Below are positions 9,638-20,548 of a stretch of DNA of 64,000 nt, one piece after another (position 1 is the first letter of the stretch; each line of letters opens with the position of its first letter). The notes beneath the pieces were generated by a model. That model was not told the origin of the DNA. It ran no database searches and saw only the letters and a list, made by a program, of their open reading frames with translations. Source of the DNA: Bolinopsis microptera (lineage: Eukaryota > Ctenophora > Tentaculata > Lobata > Bolinopsidae). The translations under genes and the position numbers were made by a program. The DNA is taken from the NCBI RefSeq assembly GCF_026151205.1, contig NC_087084.1, forward strand, positions 1,340,312 through 1,404,311. Reading direction: 5' to 3'.

Positions 9638-12600
9638 GTGAGTAGTCAATTGATTGTTTGAATTATTTTAAACCGGTCATTTAATTTCTTAGCAGATCAA
9701 AAATCGTCTGCACTTTAGATAAACTCGCGTTCTGTTAATCCGTCATTTTATCACATGCAATAGAGTCTTTTTTAACACATCCTATATTATTGGGTTAAAA
9801 GTAATTTAATTTAGATTAATAATCGTTCAGAAAACAATTGAAAACATCATCCATTTTTAACACTAAAGCAACCTTTAATTGAATCGTTCTGAACCTCACT
9901 TCAGACGTTGAGTCAGTTAACACAGAAGTGAAGAAAGGCTCTTACGCAACGATTTCGTGTATTATCACTAGCATAACAGAAACAGCAGCAGTTACCTGGC
10001 GAACTAGTACAGGACCAGTTTCAGGCGATAAGCTCGTCCCTACCCAAGGAAGTCACTCTGACGGGATACAGACATCAACTCTTGCCGTAGATGGTCCTCT
10101 TGTCAACGAAGATACTGCCTACACTTGCAGAGTCACTTCCGGATCTTTGCCTGATTTCAACTTCTCTGATACCACTGTCAATCTAAACGTTTATGGTATG
10201 TTCTTTAAACGCTAACAGTGATCTTGCAATGTACTTTTCGATTCGTGCACAAATTTATATCTCAACTCCATATTCCAATTCATATCAGATCAAGGAAATA
10301 TTTTAGTGATCTGTCGGTTATAAATTGCAAATTTTTAAATGTACCAAAACTATCTTCAGACGTTGAATCAGTTAACACAGAAGTGAAGAAAGGCTCTTAC
10401 GCAACGATTTCGTGTATCATCACTGGCATAACAGATACAGCAGCAGTTACCTGGCGAACTAGTACAGGACCAGTTCCAGCTGAAAAGCTCGTCCCTACTC
10501 AAGGAAGTAACTCTGACGGGTCGCAGACATCAACTCTTGCCGTAGACGGAACTTTTGTGAATGACGATACTGCCTACACTTGCAGAGTCACTTCCGGATC
10601 TTTACCTGATTCCAACTTCTCTGATACCACTGTCAATCTAAACGTTTATGGTATGTTCTTTAAACGCTAACAGTCATCTTGTAATATATCTTACAGCCAA
10701 ACTAAAATTCATATCAGATAAATGACATCATGCACGGGTTATAAATTGTAGACATTTAAAAATAACTGTACATTCTACTTACTTAATATGTTTGATGTAT
10801 AAATTTCAGAGGTAAAGGTGTACAGCTATGATGTGCCAGCGGGCACTGCATCAACGCTGACATGTTCAATAAAAGGAGTAGCTGCTAACTCTGTACATAT
10901 TCATTGGGTGGACTCTGGAGGAAGATTATTCTCTCATCATTCAGATAGTTCTGACATCACTGTCAGGTCTTCTTTTATATCATCTCAGTAGACCGTTTAC
11001 TGAACTATTCGATAAAACATTTAACATTTACAGATCATAGTTTGTTACAAAAATGTAGATTCTGTTGGATTATTTACTCCTAAAATTAATCAGTGATGGA
11101 GCACTAAAGGATGGGATGAAGGAGTCTACTATGATCCTGTCAGCTGACGTGACTTTGTTAGGTGATCAACTATTTACATGTAGGATTACAGTAGGAGAAA
11201 CAGATCAATATGATGATACCTTGGTGCCTCTCAAAACCTTCACAGTTCGGTAGGTTACTGATTAAGTAGTGTAGTAGAGGACACGGGAAGCTTATTCGAT
11301 ATTGCACCTTAGGCTACAATTTGCAGACTAAAAGAACCTGATTTTGAACCATATAGTTCTCTCATTTAAAAAAGATTTACCAAACATTTCTATTCTGATT
11401 TCAGCACAACCGATGATTTTGTTAGAACAGGAGACCCAGCAGTATTGAAGTGCACTGTGATCTTTCCCACTGACACATTGAAATTTGCTTGGTCGCACCA
11501 AAATACTATATTTGAAGGTTATATTTCACGTTTTTGTGTTACTTGATGAAACATATTAACTGTTTGGTGCCCTTTAATATTACTATTGGTATTACTATTA
11601 TATTGCAAACATGATTATTCTTGCAGAAACTAGAAACGAAACTGTACAAAATAGCACGACATCCACAAGTTTGCAGTTAGAATTTCTAAGTGAAGATGCT
11701 TCGTACACCTGTATAGTCTTCGCGCTTGGTCAAGAGTATAGTTTCATCTCCAAAGTTGAAGTGAATGGTAATCTAACTTATCATACTACACGTTTTTTTA
11801 ATAATTTCAGGACGAGCCAACAAATCAATATATAAAATATTTAAATATTTTGAATCATGAAATAAAGCGGCTAAATACAGTTTCATTTGTTGATTTATGT
11901 TTTGTCAGTGCTAGAATATTTCAATAACAAATAATTAGACTGCTAATATTTTGGAAGAGGAATGAATTAGCGTTATAAAAGCTATCTTGAGTTTGGAAAT
12001 TGGAAACCGTGCCTAATAAAACCAACTAGGTAAATGCAGACTATATAAATAAAGTAAGATGTCCAGTATAGTTGTACTTGCTAAGGCAAGTTTCCATAAA
12101 CGATATTTTATGATCGTCGCCGATAATCGCTTATTGAGCGCTTTTTCGGCGCTTTTTTTTTAAAAAACCGTTTACAATCGCTTTTTTTACGATTATAAAC
12201 GGGTCAAAAAAAATCGCTTATAATCGACTATTATTGATGTCATAATTCAAAAAAGCGCTTTTTTGAATTTAAAAGCGCTTATAAGCGCTTTTAAGCGCTT
12301 ACTAGCGTCGCTGAGCGATTTGAAAGCGGTTTTCCAGTAGGATTGGCGCCAAAAACGGGTGGATAAGTGGTTAGCCGGATAAGCGATTCGTAGGCGCTTT
12401 TTTGAACCATTTATAAGCGATTATAAGCGCTTATAATTGCTGTGCAATTTAGCTGTTTGTAAAGCGCAAATAAAGCGCTTATAAGCGCTTTTAAAATTGA
12501 GTCAGGAAAACGCTATATTACATCTTATAACCGCTTATAATCGATTATAAGCGTTTTTTTAGAAATCGCTTATTACGGCTAATTCATCGCTATTTCACCG

Positions 12601-15600
12601 CTTTTACCGCTTTTCCTATCATCCATGGCAAGGTGAGCAGGAATTAAAAAGCGCTTATAAGCGCTTTTTCGATGCTGCCCCTAGCCTGGTCGGAACGGGG
12701 TAGTGCCCAAAATTTAAAAGCGCTTATAAGCGATTTCTCAATTCCCCTTAACCTGGTCGGAACTGGAGAGTGCCCACTTGCATGTGCTTTTCTGAGCAAC
12801 CTGGGGTGCACCGGCAGAGTCAGAATTTAAAAGCGCTTATAGGCGCTTATGATCGCTTTTCTACCGCTTTTTCTATCACCCATGGCCTGGTTGGCAAGAA
12901 TTATAAAGCGCTTATAAGCGTTTTTTCAATGCTGCCCCTAACCTGTTCGGAACAGGGGAGTGCCCGGAATTAAAAGGCGCTCTTAAGCGCTTTTTAAATG
13001 CTGCCCCTAACCTGGTCGGAACTGGAAATCAGAGTGCCCGCTTAAAAAAAGCGCTTTTTTGAATTATGACACCAATTATAGTCGATTATAAGCGATTTTT
13101 TTTGAACCGTTTATAATCGTAAAAAAAGCGATTGTAAACGGTTTTTTTTAAAAAAAGCGCCGAAAAAGCGCTCAATAAGCGATTATCGGCGACGATCATA
13201 AAATATCGTTTATGGAAACTTGCCCTTGCTAATACACAAAATATAATATTACAGATTTGTACCTAAATGCAGACTATACAAATAAAGTAAGATGTCCAGT
13301 ATAGTTGTACTTGCTAATACACAAAATATAATATTACAGATTTGTAAATGCAGACTATACAAATAAAGTAAGATGTCCAGTATAGTTGTACTTGCTAATA
13401 CACAAAATATAATATTACAGATTTGTAAATGCAGACTATACAAATAAAGTAAGATGTCCAGTATAGTTGTACTCGCTAATACAAATAATATAATATAACA
13501 GATTTGTCGCTGACACCGGAGAATGTGATAAGAGCTTTCAAAGGAGCAACTATCGAGTTGAAGTCTTTTCATTTCTTTTCTCCGATTGCTGAAGGACACT
13601 TTTGGTGGAAGCACAACGACTCTATGTGTTTAACTGAAACTTGCAGGTACGTCTAACATCAAAAAAAAAAAAAAAAAAAAAAAACTAAGATATATGTAGA
13701 AATTATTTATTTTACATGCCGATTCGAATTTATATGAATTCATTTGGACATCATTTGTAGTCTAGAAACTATAAAATATCTTACTCACAGGAATAATATT
13801 GACACCCCAAAGTACTCCAAAATCAGCCTCGTTGTGGACGTGTATACAGTTGGGGCCTGGCGATGCTTTTACACAGAAGCAGCAAGCAGTAAGCTCCATT
13901 TCGTTAATTATATACTTTTACACAGAAGCAGCAAGCAGTAAGCTTCATTTCGTTAATTATATACTTTTAGGAATTTAACTAAAAACTGATTTCTCAATTA
14001 CAATACATGTGTTTTTCACTGATATATTTGCAGAGCGAGTCTTAAAGAGCAGTCAAGTGATTTTGATTGGAGTTTATGTTAGTGGGATTCAATATCCCAC
14101 TTCTGTGTGGGGTATTTCAGGGACAGAATCAGAAGTCACCTGTTCTGTACCATTCAACCTAAACACTTCTATTTTGGATAATTTGCGGTAAATTATATCA
14201 TTGGTCTCAATTTTTTGTTTTTTGCGAACTTTATTGCGCGTAAAATTTGAAGATTATGTGGAAAATATTTCAACATAAACTATATCTTTAAAATATTTAA
14301 ATCAAATTATCGTGTTGTACATTTCACTTCCCTACAAATTTAATATCCTTCCACTCTCGGTAAGGTCCTACAAATTTAATGCCTAAAGTAATATTAGAAC
14401 AATTTAAAATTGCAGGTGGATGCTGGACAGCAAGGTTGTATGCGACAACGGGTTTACCTACAATAAACACCATGAAGTTGTCATCTTTAAAATGTCAGAA
14501 AAAGTATATTCCACAACAAGAGTCCAGTGGAAAATCAAAGTTACTCACTCCAGTGCAGCTGTTGGATCTCTTTACTGTCGGGCACAGTATAGTTCTGGTA
14601 AAAGAGTTATTTTTCTATCAGGCTTGGGTTATTTTACTAATTGAAAATAATAATCTCCCCAAATAATCTCCCCAAATAATCAAATAATCAAAATGGCTAT
14701 GTGGAGCAGTTCGTTAGTCTGCCTGCCTGCTTGTGAAATGCCTCGCATTCATAGGGTCCCAGGTTCGATTCCCGTCTGTGCCGCTAGCCATGGGGTGAGC
14801 GTCATTGACGCTCTGCTAAGGGTTCCGTTGGACCTAAGCAGCCCCCCGGTCTACTCAGCCGAATGCTCGAGAAATCGTGTGTGAGGGTTAAAAATAAATG
14901 AGGAGCTGTACATGATCAATACAGTGAAGCTAACCGTCGCGTTACACTTGATCCTTCGGTTTCCTGTAAGTGCCGGTTATATGCCGTAACTATAAAGCCA
15001 TGGTTTTCCGGAGTAAAGCATAAGGGTGGTCATTTATTTCACTTGATGGCCCTGCTGCAGCGCAGCTAAAACAGCAAATAAGTTTTTTTAAAGTAAAAAA
15101 ATGTTTCAATTTAAGATATGTTTTAACTCACAAACCTCTACAATCTCAGGACATACCATCGATACACCAATAAGTCATCTGAACGAAATAAGGATAGGAA
15201 GTGATATCGATTTAATAGTCCTGACTCCAGATACAGGAGCTGTGGTGACTTTCATAACTCACGCACCTTCAGCACCGCTGTCAAGGAATTTGGAGTGCTC
15301 TCTTGTGAGTGAAAATTAATAATATCTGTGATATCGAACATGCAATTTAAGAAATTAAAAGTAAGCATTACAATTTATTGGCTTTCTAACGATTTGAAAA
15401 AGAAATGCCCAATTGCTGTAAGTACACTTCTAAAGATAATTAGGTTAACGATCAAAAAAAGTATACATGAATGTATACATAATGTACACATAATGTATAC
15501 ATAATGTACATAATGTATACATAATGTACACATAATGTACATAATGTATACATAATGTACACATAATGTACATAATTTATACGTGGCTGAATTTTAATTC

Positions 15601-18238
15601 ATCTATCATACCAGGTGAATTCTGCTAGTACATCGACGAGTTTTGATACCATTACCATAGATGGTGGTATAATCTTTACTGAAGTATTTCTCCTTCTCAG
15701 GTTAGAACCTCTTTTGAGAGTTCACATTTGAATGATTCTCTCTCAGTTATTATAATATTTTAAGATATCTTGCACCATATTCCTCTTTAAAAGTATCATC
15801 TAAAGTTCAACGATCGGTCCTAAACCTATTGAAAAATTCAACAGAATGAAAGCATGGCAGTACATGTAGGTTATTAATTTGACTATCTTCAGTTCTGATT
15901 CTAAGACAGCACGCTCAAAAGATGATCTAGTTTCACAACATGGTGCTTGTGATTATTCCGTCCGGATCCAGAATTCAGTTCAAGTTTCTCTTAGAAAGAA
16001 ATTCTCGTTGATCGGCAAGTATTGTTATAATGTTTATGGAACATTTCATTATTCCTAAACATTTATCTGAAAGTTCATTAAGTAATATGAATTTCTTAAT
16101 TTTTATGTGAAGTTAAGCCTTTTCTCTTGAAATTGAAAATATATTATCTTTTTTTAAATATTGTTTAGGTGCTATGAAACAGACATTTTCAATATATTTC
16201 TGGGAAACGTTGAAACATTTTAATTAACCTCCCGATATTTATCCTATTAGGTGAAGCTGTTGCCTTAACACCAGTTCTGACAACAGAGGGACGACGAGCC
16301 GTTTTGACAACTTATTTCACTGCCATAGACGTATCCAATGTCAGGATCACATGGCAGAAAAGAAGTAAGTAAACTTTATCTAAGTTAACGAAAGTAATTG
16401 TGTTCACAGTTACATGTTTTTTGAATGATAAGATGTCATTGTTTTTATAAACAAATTTGAACTTAATGTTTACAGTTAAACAAAAATTCAGTTCAATAAA
16501 AACTTCAATTTTATACCATTTATAACAAACAAAACTAAATGAAAAACAAATCAATAATTAAAGGGATTAGAACTAAGTTTTAGCTATAATAAATACTGTG
16601 TTTTAGTTTAACAAAGCTTAACCCAAGAAAGTGAGTACAAGTAAGTAACTCGAGAAGTTTAGAGAATGCCAAACTAATAAAAGCTTAATAAGTACTACTA
16701 GATGGACGGTCAATGAATTGGGAAAGTCTTCCATCGGATCACCAGTACCGTACACTTATCTCTCCAATTGATAAGAAAGGTGTGATGTCTACCAAACTCT
16801 TCATTCAGAGATTAACGAGTAGTGATGTTACAGGTTATATGATTATGATAGGTTCTTCAATAATTTTGAAATCCCGATATTTTAGTTAAACTAGTATCAT
16901 ATAATGTTGTTGTTTAACCATGGTGTATGCAGTTGCTGATGCTGCTGCACTTTATAAAACACGTGTACAATTTATTTTTGGATAAAATCTCTTTCTAATA
17001 TAGTTTTAAATCAAAATATAATTAAAGATGCATTTTAATTTTGAAGTTTTTAAGTCTATGTTTCAGATTACAGAGCGGTTATTTTCCTTTCTGGTCAACA
17101 GCAAACATGCGACGTAATATCCGTCAAGTCAGTTGAAGCAGCAATTTCCAAAGTAAAAGCTGTTTTTGAAAGGTCGACTGCAATCTTTTCAGTTTCAGTC
17201 CTTGGAGACATCAAGCCATTGAGTGTATTCCTTCACTATCATGGTTTGTTTTTCTTATGATTCAGTTTACATTGTTTTAAGACATTTAAACTTTTAAAGT
17301 TGTATGGTTCCTTGATTCGACCTTCAATCTTACACCGAAAAATTAACAGAAGGTCTGTGGCAACACTAATAAATTGAGAATAGAGTAGAATAATGCATGA
17401 CAAATTGAGAAACAGCTGGCTCATCCTGTATTACTTATAAAATGCAGGTTTATTGTGTTTCAAAGTTTGCAACTACAATGATATTTTTCTCAGAAGGGAA
17501 CAAAGATATTCCAATAGCCCTTCCAGACTTCTCTGCAGTATCGGGCCCCTACACAATCTCACATCATTTAAAAGAAGTGTATTCTTGCGACGGTGGTCTT
17601 TACAGCTTCAGGTGTTATTTCATTCGAAAAATTGTATATTAGAAATTACTTAATTCAGCCACTTATCGTATTACTTTTATTTTTTGTAGAGATAATCGTG
17701 ATATATATTGTTGTCGAAGCATCGACTTTGAATCCGATAAAGGTCACAATCAATGAAGTTTACTAGATCATATAGAAATGATAATATGTAAATTGATTAC
17801 ATACATGGTCCAAATTTGCATGCCCCCTCAGGATTAAGTTGGACACTGGATTCGAATTCAGTACTGATGAGACGACCCTAAAAATAAAACAACGCTGTAA
17901 GCCACCCCGTACACCACCAAATGCACATTTGAAAATGGTCAGTTTCTATGGATATGGTATTACATATTAAATAGTCAGATTAAATCTAATAAGCATTTCA
18001 TTTTCTCGATTTGACAAGTCCTTTTTTCATATCCATTATACTCAATGAATCCATTTTGCAGGTTGAAATTGCTGAATCGGACGACTATAAATATGTCGTT
18101 ACGTGCATTGATGTAAAGATGGTTTTCATGAACGAGGATGCGAAGGAAGTGGTGTGTAACACATCAACTGGATTATACTACAATAGAACTGATCTTAGTC
18201 CTTGTTTAAGGGTTATCGAACAAATTTACCCTCAATAA
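8950..18238 (+). CDS. Secreted pentraxin / multi-Ig / sushi protein, right paralogue, 20 exons
   Basis: Hand-built exons: 8950-9637, 9905-10195, 10360-10650, 10810-10966, 11094-11249, 11405-11517, 11627-11767, 13502-13646, 13791-13888, 14034-14187, 14416-14597, 15150-15304, 15615-15700, 15893-16014, 16251-16364, 16702-16833, 17067-17243, 17494-17611, 17832-17937 and 18062-18238. They total 3603 nt, which is 1200 codons plus stop, and all phases match. Order: signal peptide (about 1-26), pentraxin domain (to 229), two near-identical Ig domains each in one exon (230-423), then divergent Ig-like domains mostly split over two exons (424 to about 1110), then a four-cysteine sushi-like module (about 1125-1190). 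No transmembrane segment is evident, so it is probably secreted. Pentraxin, Ig and sushi modules suggest recognition or immune-type binding; that is inference from domains. One intron (after 16014) needs a GC donor. The gene is the inverted duplicate of the left partial gene. Confidence 0.85.
9905..10195 (+). CDS. Exon 2: Ig-like domain
   Basis: A 291-nt symmetric phase 1-1 exon. The Ig core is visible as TISC, VTW and DTAYTC. Nearly the same sequence is repeated in exon 3 and in the left paralogue, so this is a recently duplicated domain exon. Confidence 0.88.
10360..10650 (+). CDS. Exon 3: Ig-like domain, tandem duplicate of exon 2
   Basis: Same length (291 nt), phase and flanking splice sequence as exon 2 (TTCAG|ACGTTGA and TTATG|GTATGT), with a few substitutions around the GPVPAEKL segment. 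The symmetric phase allows loss or gain of this exon without frameshift. Confidence 0.88.
10810..11767 (+). CDS. Exons 4-7: two divergent Ig-like domains, each split over two exons
   Basis: Exons 10810-10966 and 11094-11249 form one domain (LTCSIKG, IHWVDSGG, then QLFTCRITVG). Exons 11405-11517 and 11627-11767 form the next (VLKCTVIF, FAWSHQN, then ASYTCIVFALG). Phases 1-2, 2-2, 2-1 and 1-1 are consistent. They are more diverged from exons 2 and 3 than those are from each other, so they are older units. Confidence 0.8.
12030..13501. repeat. 81-bp tandem repeat carrying acceptor-like sequence (interrupted by the hAT element)
   Basis: Units of about 81 bp (GTAAGATGTCCAGTATAGTT, then CTTGCTAATACACAAAATAT, then TTACAGATTTGT) occur at 12030-12084 plus 13225-13265 and then to 13501. 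The last unit ends in the genuine acceptor of exon 8 (AACAG|ATTTGT). Each earlier unit contains the same TTACAGATTTGT. Confidence 0.85.
12085..13224. mobile_element. hAT-like non-autonomous transposon with 8-bp target duplication
   Basis: Long terminal inverted repeats start GGCAAGTTTCCATAAACG and end with its complement, and the arms pair for well over 100 bp. They are flanked by the exact 8-bp direct repeat CTTGCTAA at 12077-12084 and 13225-13232, as expected for hAT transposition. The 1140-bp interior has many copies of the palindrome AAGCGCTTATAAGCGC and repeats of CCTGGTCGGAACTGG. No transposase frame, so non-autonomous. It landed inside the first unit of the 81-bp tandem repeat in the intron before exon 8. 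Confidence 0.85.
13502..14597 (+). CDS. Exons 8-11: two further Ig-like domains
   Basis: Exons 13502-13646 and 13791-13888 form a domain with FWWKHND and AWRCFYTEAAS. Exons 14034-14187 and 14416-14597 form one with SEVTCSVPF, LRWMLDSKVVC and GSLYCRAQYSS. The acceptor of exon 8 is the last of a series of tandemly repeated acceptor-like sequences. The end of exon 9 with its donor is duplicated at 13920-13970. Confidence 0.75.
13869..13972 (+). repeat. Tandem duplication of the end of exon 9 with its donor
   Basis: About 51 bp including ACACAGAAGCAGCAAGCA and GTAAGC and following intron is present twice in a row. The second copy lies in the intron. Confidence 0.85.
14692..15075 (+). mobile_element. 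tRNA-derived SINE, copy 1
   Basis: It begins with a tRNA-like head carrying a good B box (GGTTCGATTCC near 14763) and a weaker A box near 14702. The central domain shares CCCCCCGGTCTACTCAGCCG, CGAGAAATCG and GAGGAGCTG with the copy at 23059. It lies in the intron between exons 11 and 12 of the pentraxin-Ig gene. The 3' end is AT-rich and poorly defined. Confidence 0.75.
15150..16014 (+). CDS. Exons 12-14: Ig-like region
   Basis: Exons 15150-15304, 15615-15700 and 15893-16014 stay in frame (phases 1-0, 0-2, 2-1). The encoded region is beta-rich (VVTFITHAPS, ECSLVNSAS, then HGACDYSVRIQNSV) and probably one Ig-like unit, but the core Trp is not obvious. The intron after 16014 would use a GC donor (ATCG|GCAAGT). 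Confidence 0.65.
15465..15590. repeat. Short tandem repeat ATAATGTACAC/ATAATGTATAC
   Basis: About eleven copies of a 9-11-bp ATAATGTAYAC unit in the intron between exons 12 and 13. Confidence 0.85.
16251..17243 (+). CDS. Exons 15-17: Ig-like region
   Basis: Exons 16251-16364, 16702-16833 and 17067-17243 are linked by phase 1 junctions. VRITWQKRN suggests the C strand with core Trp of an Ig fold. QQTCDVISVKSVEAAISKV begins another beta-rich module. All reading is in one frame with good acceptors, including TTTCAG at 17061-17066. Confidence 0.65.
17494..18238 (+). CDS. Exons 18-20: C-terminal region with sushi-like module
   Basis: Exons 17494-17611, 17832-17937 and 18062-18238. The last two give a four-cysteine module (QRCKPPRTPPNAH, VVTCID, VVCNTSTG, LSPCLRV) with the spacing and Pro-Asn-Ala motif of a sushi/CCP domain, lacking an obvious conserved Trp. 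The stop TAA at 18236-18238 overlaps an AATAAA hexamer at 18234-18239. Confidence 0.7.
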
Positions 18239-18239
18239 A
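18234..18239 (+). promoter_or_regulatory. Polyadenylation hexamer overlapping the stop codon
   Basis: CTCAATAAAAGG places AATAAA across the last Gln codon and TAA stop. If used, the 3' UTR would be very short. A second AATAAA occurs near 18498. Confidence 0.4.
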
Positions 18240-20548
18240 AGGGCTTGAAACCTTCAAATCATAGCTCATATATTCATATATATGTGGCTTACACTTAAAA
18301 ATAGACTTTCGTGAGCAATTATTATTAAATGCTGTTATTTTTTGGTAATTGTTTACAGACAAAATTGAACTTTTTTCGATCAAATAGTTTGATATTTACA
18401 TTATACATAATTAACCCGCATTTTACCCACTGATTGGGTTACTGTAGTGGTAACCATTATCGTTTAGTGTACTGTTTAATCAGAATTTTTCAACTCAATA
18501 AAATTCTTCTCCGTTTTTTCGTCAGGTTTGATAAAACCAAGTTAATTTTAGTGAACCATCCAGTGGAGGGCAGCTATGACATTGATTTTTATGGTGTGAA
18601 CTGTTTATAAGTTTATGTGACTATGAGCAGTGAGCACTGAGCAGGGTATAAATGCTGTTCATTACTTAATTTTTCATCAACATGAGAACCGTGAAATTCA
18701 ATTAATAGCGAATAGGTTTTCTAATAATCCATCTACGATTACTTATTGATTGATTTTTGGATCGAATTTTAATTCGTCTTATTTTATTGAAATGAAGACA
18801 TGATAGTGACAGGAAATGTTATGCTTAGTTGATATTACCGACTGCAATCATTCTTTCGAGTAGTACGATCATGATGATCAAACCTGTTATATTTTATTTT
18901 TTAAATGACGTTCGAAAATATTCATTTCGATGTTGTCAACTATGTAGACTTTTAAAATTATTACACATCGAATCGATTTGTTCATTATATGATGCTTTTA
19001 TTTGTACCACGGCACATTATTGAAATCTTTATTTTATGGACATGTTCATTGTTCATGTCACACTATGAGACTTTGTAAACCCTCAATGGTTAAAATACTC
19101 GTCTCATCCTCTGGGCAAACTTTGTCATAGTACATATATAATATAACGATATGCTGCCAGCTGCTGTGTTTGAAAAAAAAATTTGAATGTCGAGTTGATA
19201 AGATAGTTTCATACGACTTTTTTTACTTTGTTAGATGGTACCCAGGTACCATTTAACCATTTCCGTCAAACATTTAAAAAAATATATGAAATCACTGCAC
19301 AAAGAGACTGATCCTGTTTCACTAAAATTAACCACTTGCCAGGAAATTTTAAGTACAGTAGTAGTAGTACGTTTATTTTTAATCACGACGGGACTCCGAA
19401 GTTGATCACGTGGTCCCCACGTGTGCAAATTTAAACTTTTCAACTTTTAAACTAGTTTATGCCATTGCCACAATATAGACCTAGGGGCCATCTACTTAAG
19501 AAGTCCACCAAAATCGGGTACGGTGTGTCCGAATTTTCAAAACCACCCCCTCCCCCGGACGTCCGGATTTCCAGCTACTTTTAATTAAGATTTAAGAGTA
19601 CAAATAAAACCAACTCAAATTCATTGTTAATAAAATGTGTAGTTACTTTAAAAAATAGACAATAATAAATTTGTGTCGAACAAGTTTAGCGCAGTTACAT
19701 TTAAGTAGCCATCCAATCGAACAAGTTTAGCGCAGTTACATTTAAGTAGCCATCCAATCGAATAAGTTTATAGGCAGTAGGAGAATATGCGAGTTGTGTC
19801 TCGGCTCTCTCGATCGTGAGCTGCTCTGGGAATCGACTTCTCGTTCAAAATACAGGGATCTAAACTAACGAAGTAATTACAAAGCTATTTTTATTCGCGT
19901 CATCTTTAAAGTTGAATTACAATTTTGCTTTGTTACTGAAAATGAACCTGCTGAACGGCTTTTGATGATTTTTAATTTAAAAATAAATCAATAAAGAAAA
20001 TTTACGCCGGGTGTAAAACTAAATGTTCGTGCTTCATGTTTGCCAGCATTGCTTGCCAGACACTGTAATATCTCCACTTTTTTACGGTCAAATTTTCTTT
20101 CAGATAATATTGCCGTCGTACAGCATCATGAACGAATACTTTGAAAAGCTCAGTGACAGTCTATGCAGTCTAACCTAAAACCCTATTCTTCCCACGTAAA
20201 AGCACGTATATCACGGCATATACCACTATTAAAGTATACTAGGTCAGCTCCTCAGTATACAATTTCATGGTTCCACCTCCGATCGAAGGAACTAGAAAAA
20301 AATATGATCCAGAAAAAGAACTTTGTGGTACTTTTTGGGTTAATCACGGATGATAATAGCTTCTCATCGTTAGATTTAGGCGGTTGGAAGTGTATAAAGG
20401 GTGTTGGGATGTGTATTGTGTTGTCATCCAAATTCCGAATTCGAATGATCTTTTTTTCAGTTGTTGTCTAAATTCCAGCTTTACGTAACAGTTTTTTTAC
20501 TGTTAAATAAAGTGCTTTTTAATTTTACCAAGCGTTCCATGCCTAAAA
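18240..20548. other. Intergenic region after the pentraxin-Ig gene
   Basis: AT-rich with no supported gene. 19677-19765 holds two copies of a 46-bp unit (CGAACAAGTTTAGCGCAGTT). Short open stretches on either strand lack splice or start support. Confidence 0.5.

Larger units (their letters stand above)
1..10350. repeat. Large inverted duplication carrying the two pentraxin-Ig genes
   Basis: The left arm (1 to about 6150) and right arm (about 7440 to 10350) are reverse complements over coding exons, 5' flanks and intergenic DNA. Landmarks: 1443 and 8950 (start codons), about 4560-4640 and 8670-8750 (GAATCCGGATT region), about 5500-5640 and 8200-8330, and about 6040-6150 and 7440-7510. The spacer holds a 9-bp minisatellite. 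The arms differ by the LINE in the left arm, by separate MITE insertions in each arm, and by a left/right difference near 8340-8520. Confidence 0.8.

Noticed and set aside
17690-17742. Candidate extra exon between exons 18 and 19 of the pentraxin-Ig gene
   Set aside because: It has an acceptor (TTTGTAG), but every possible donor leaves phase 1, which does not fit the next exon. Direct joining of 17611 to 17832 keeps the frame.
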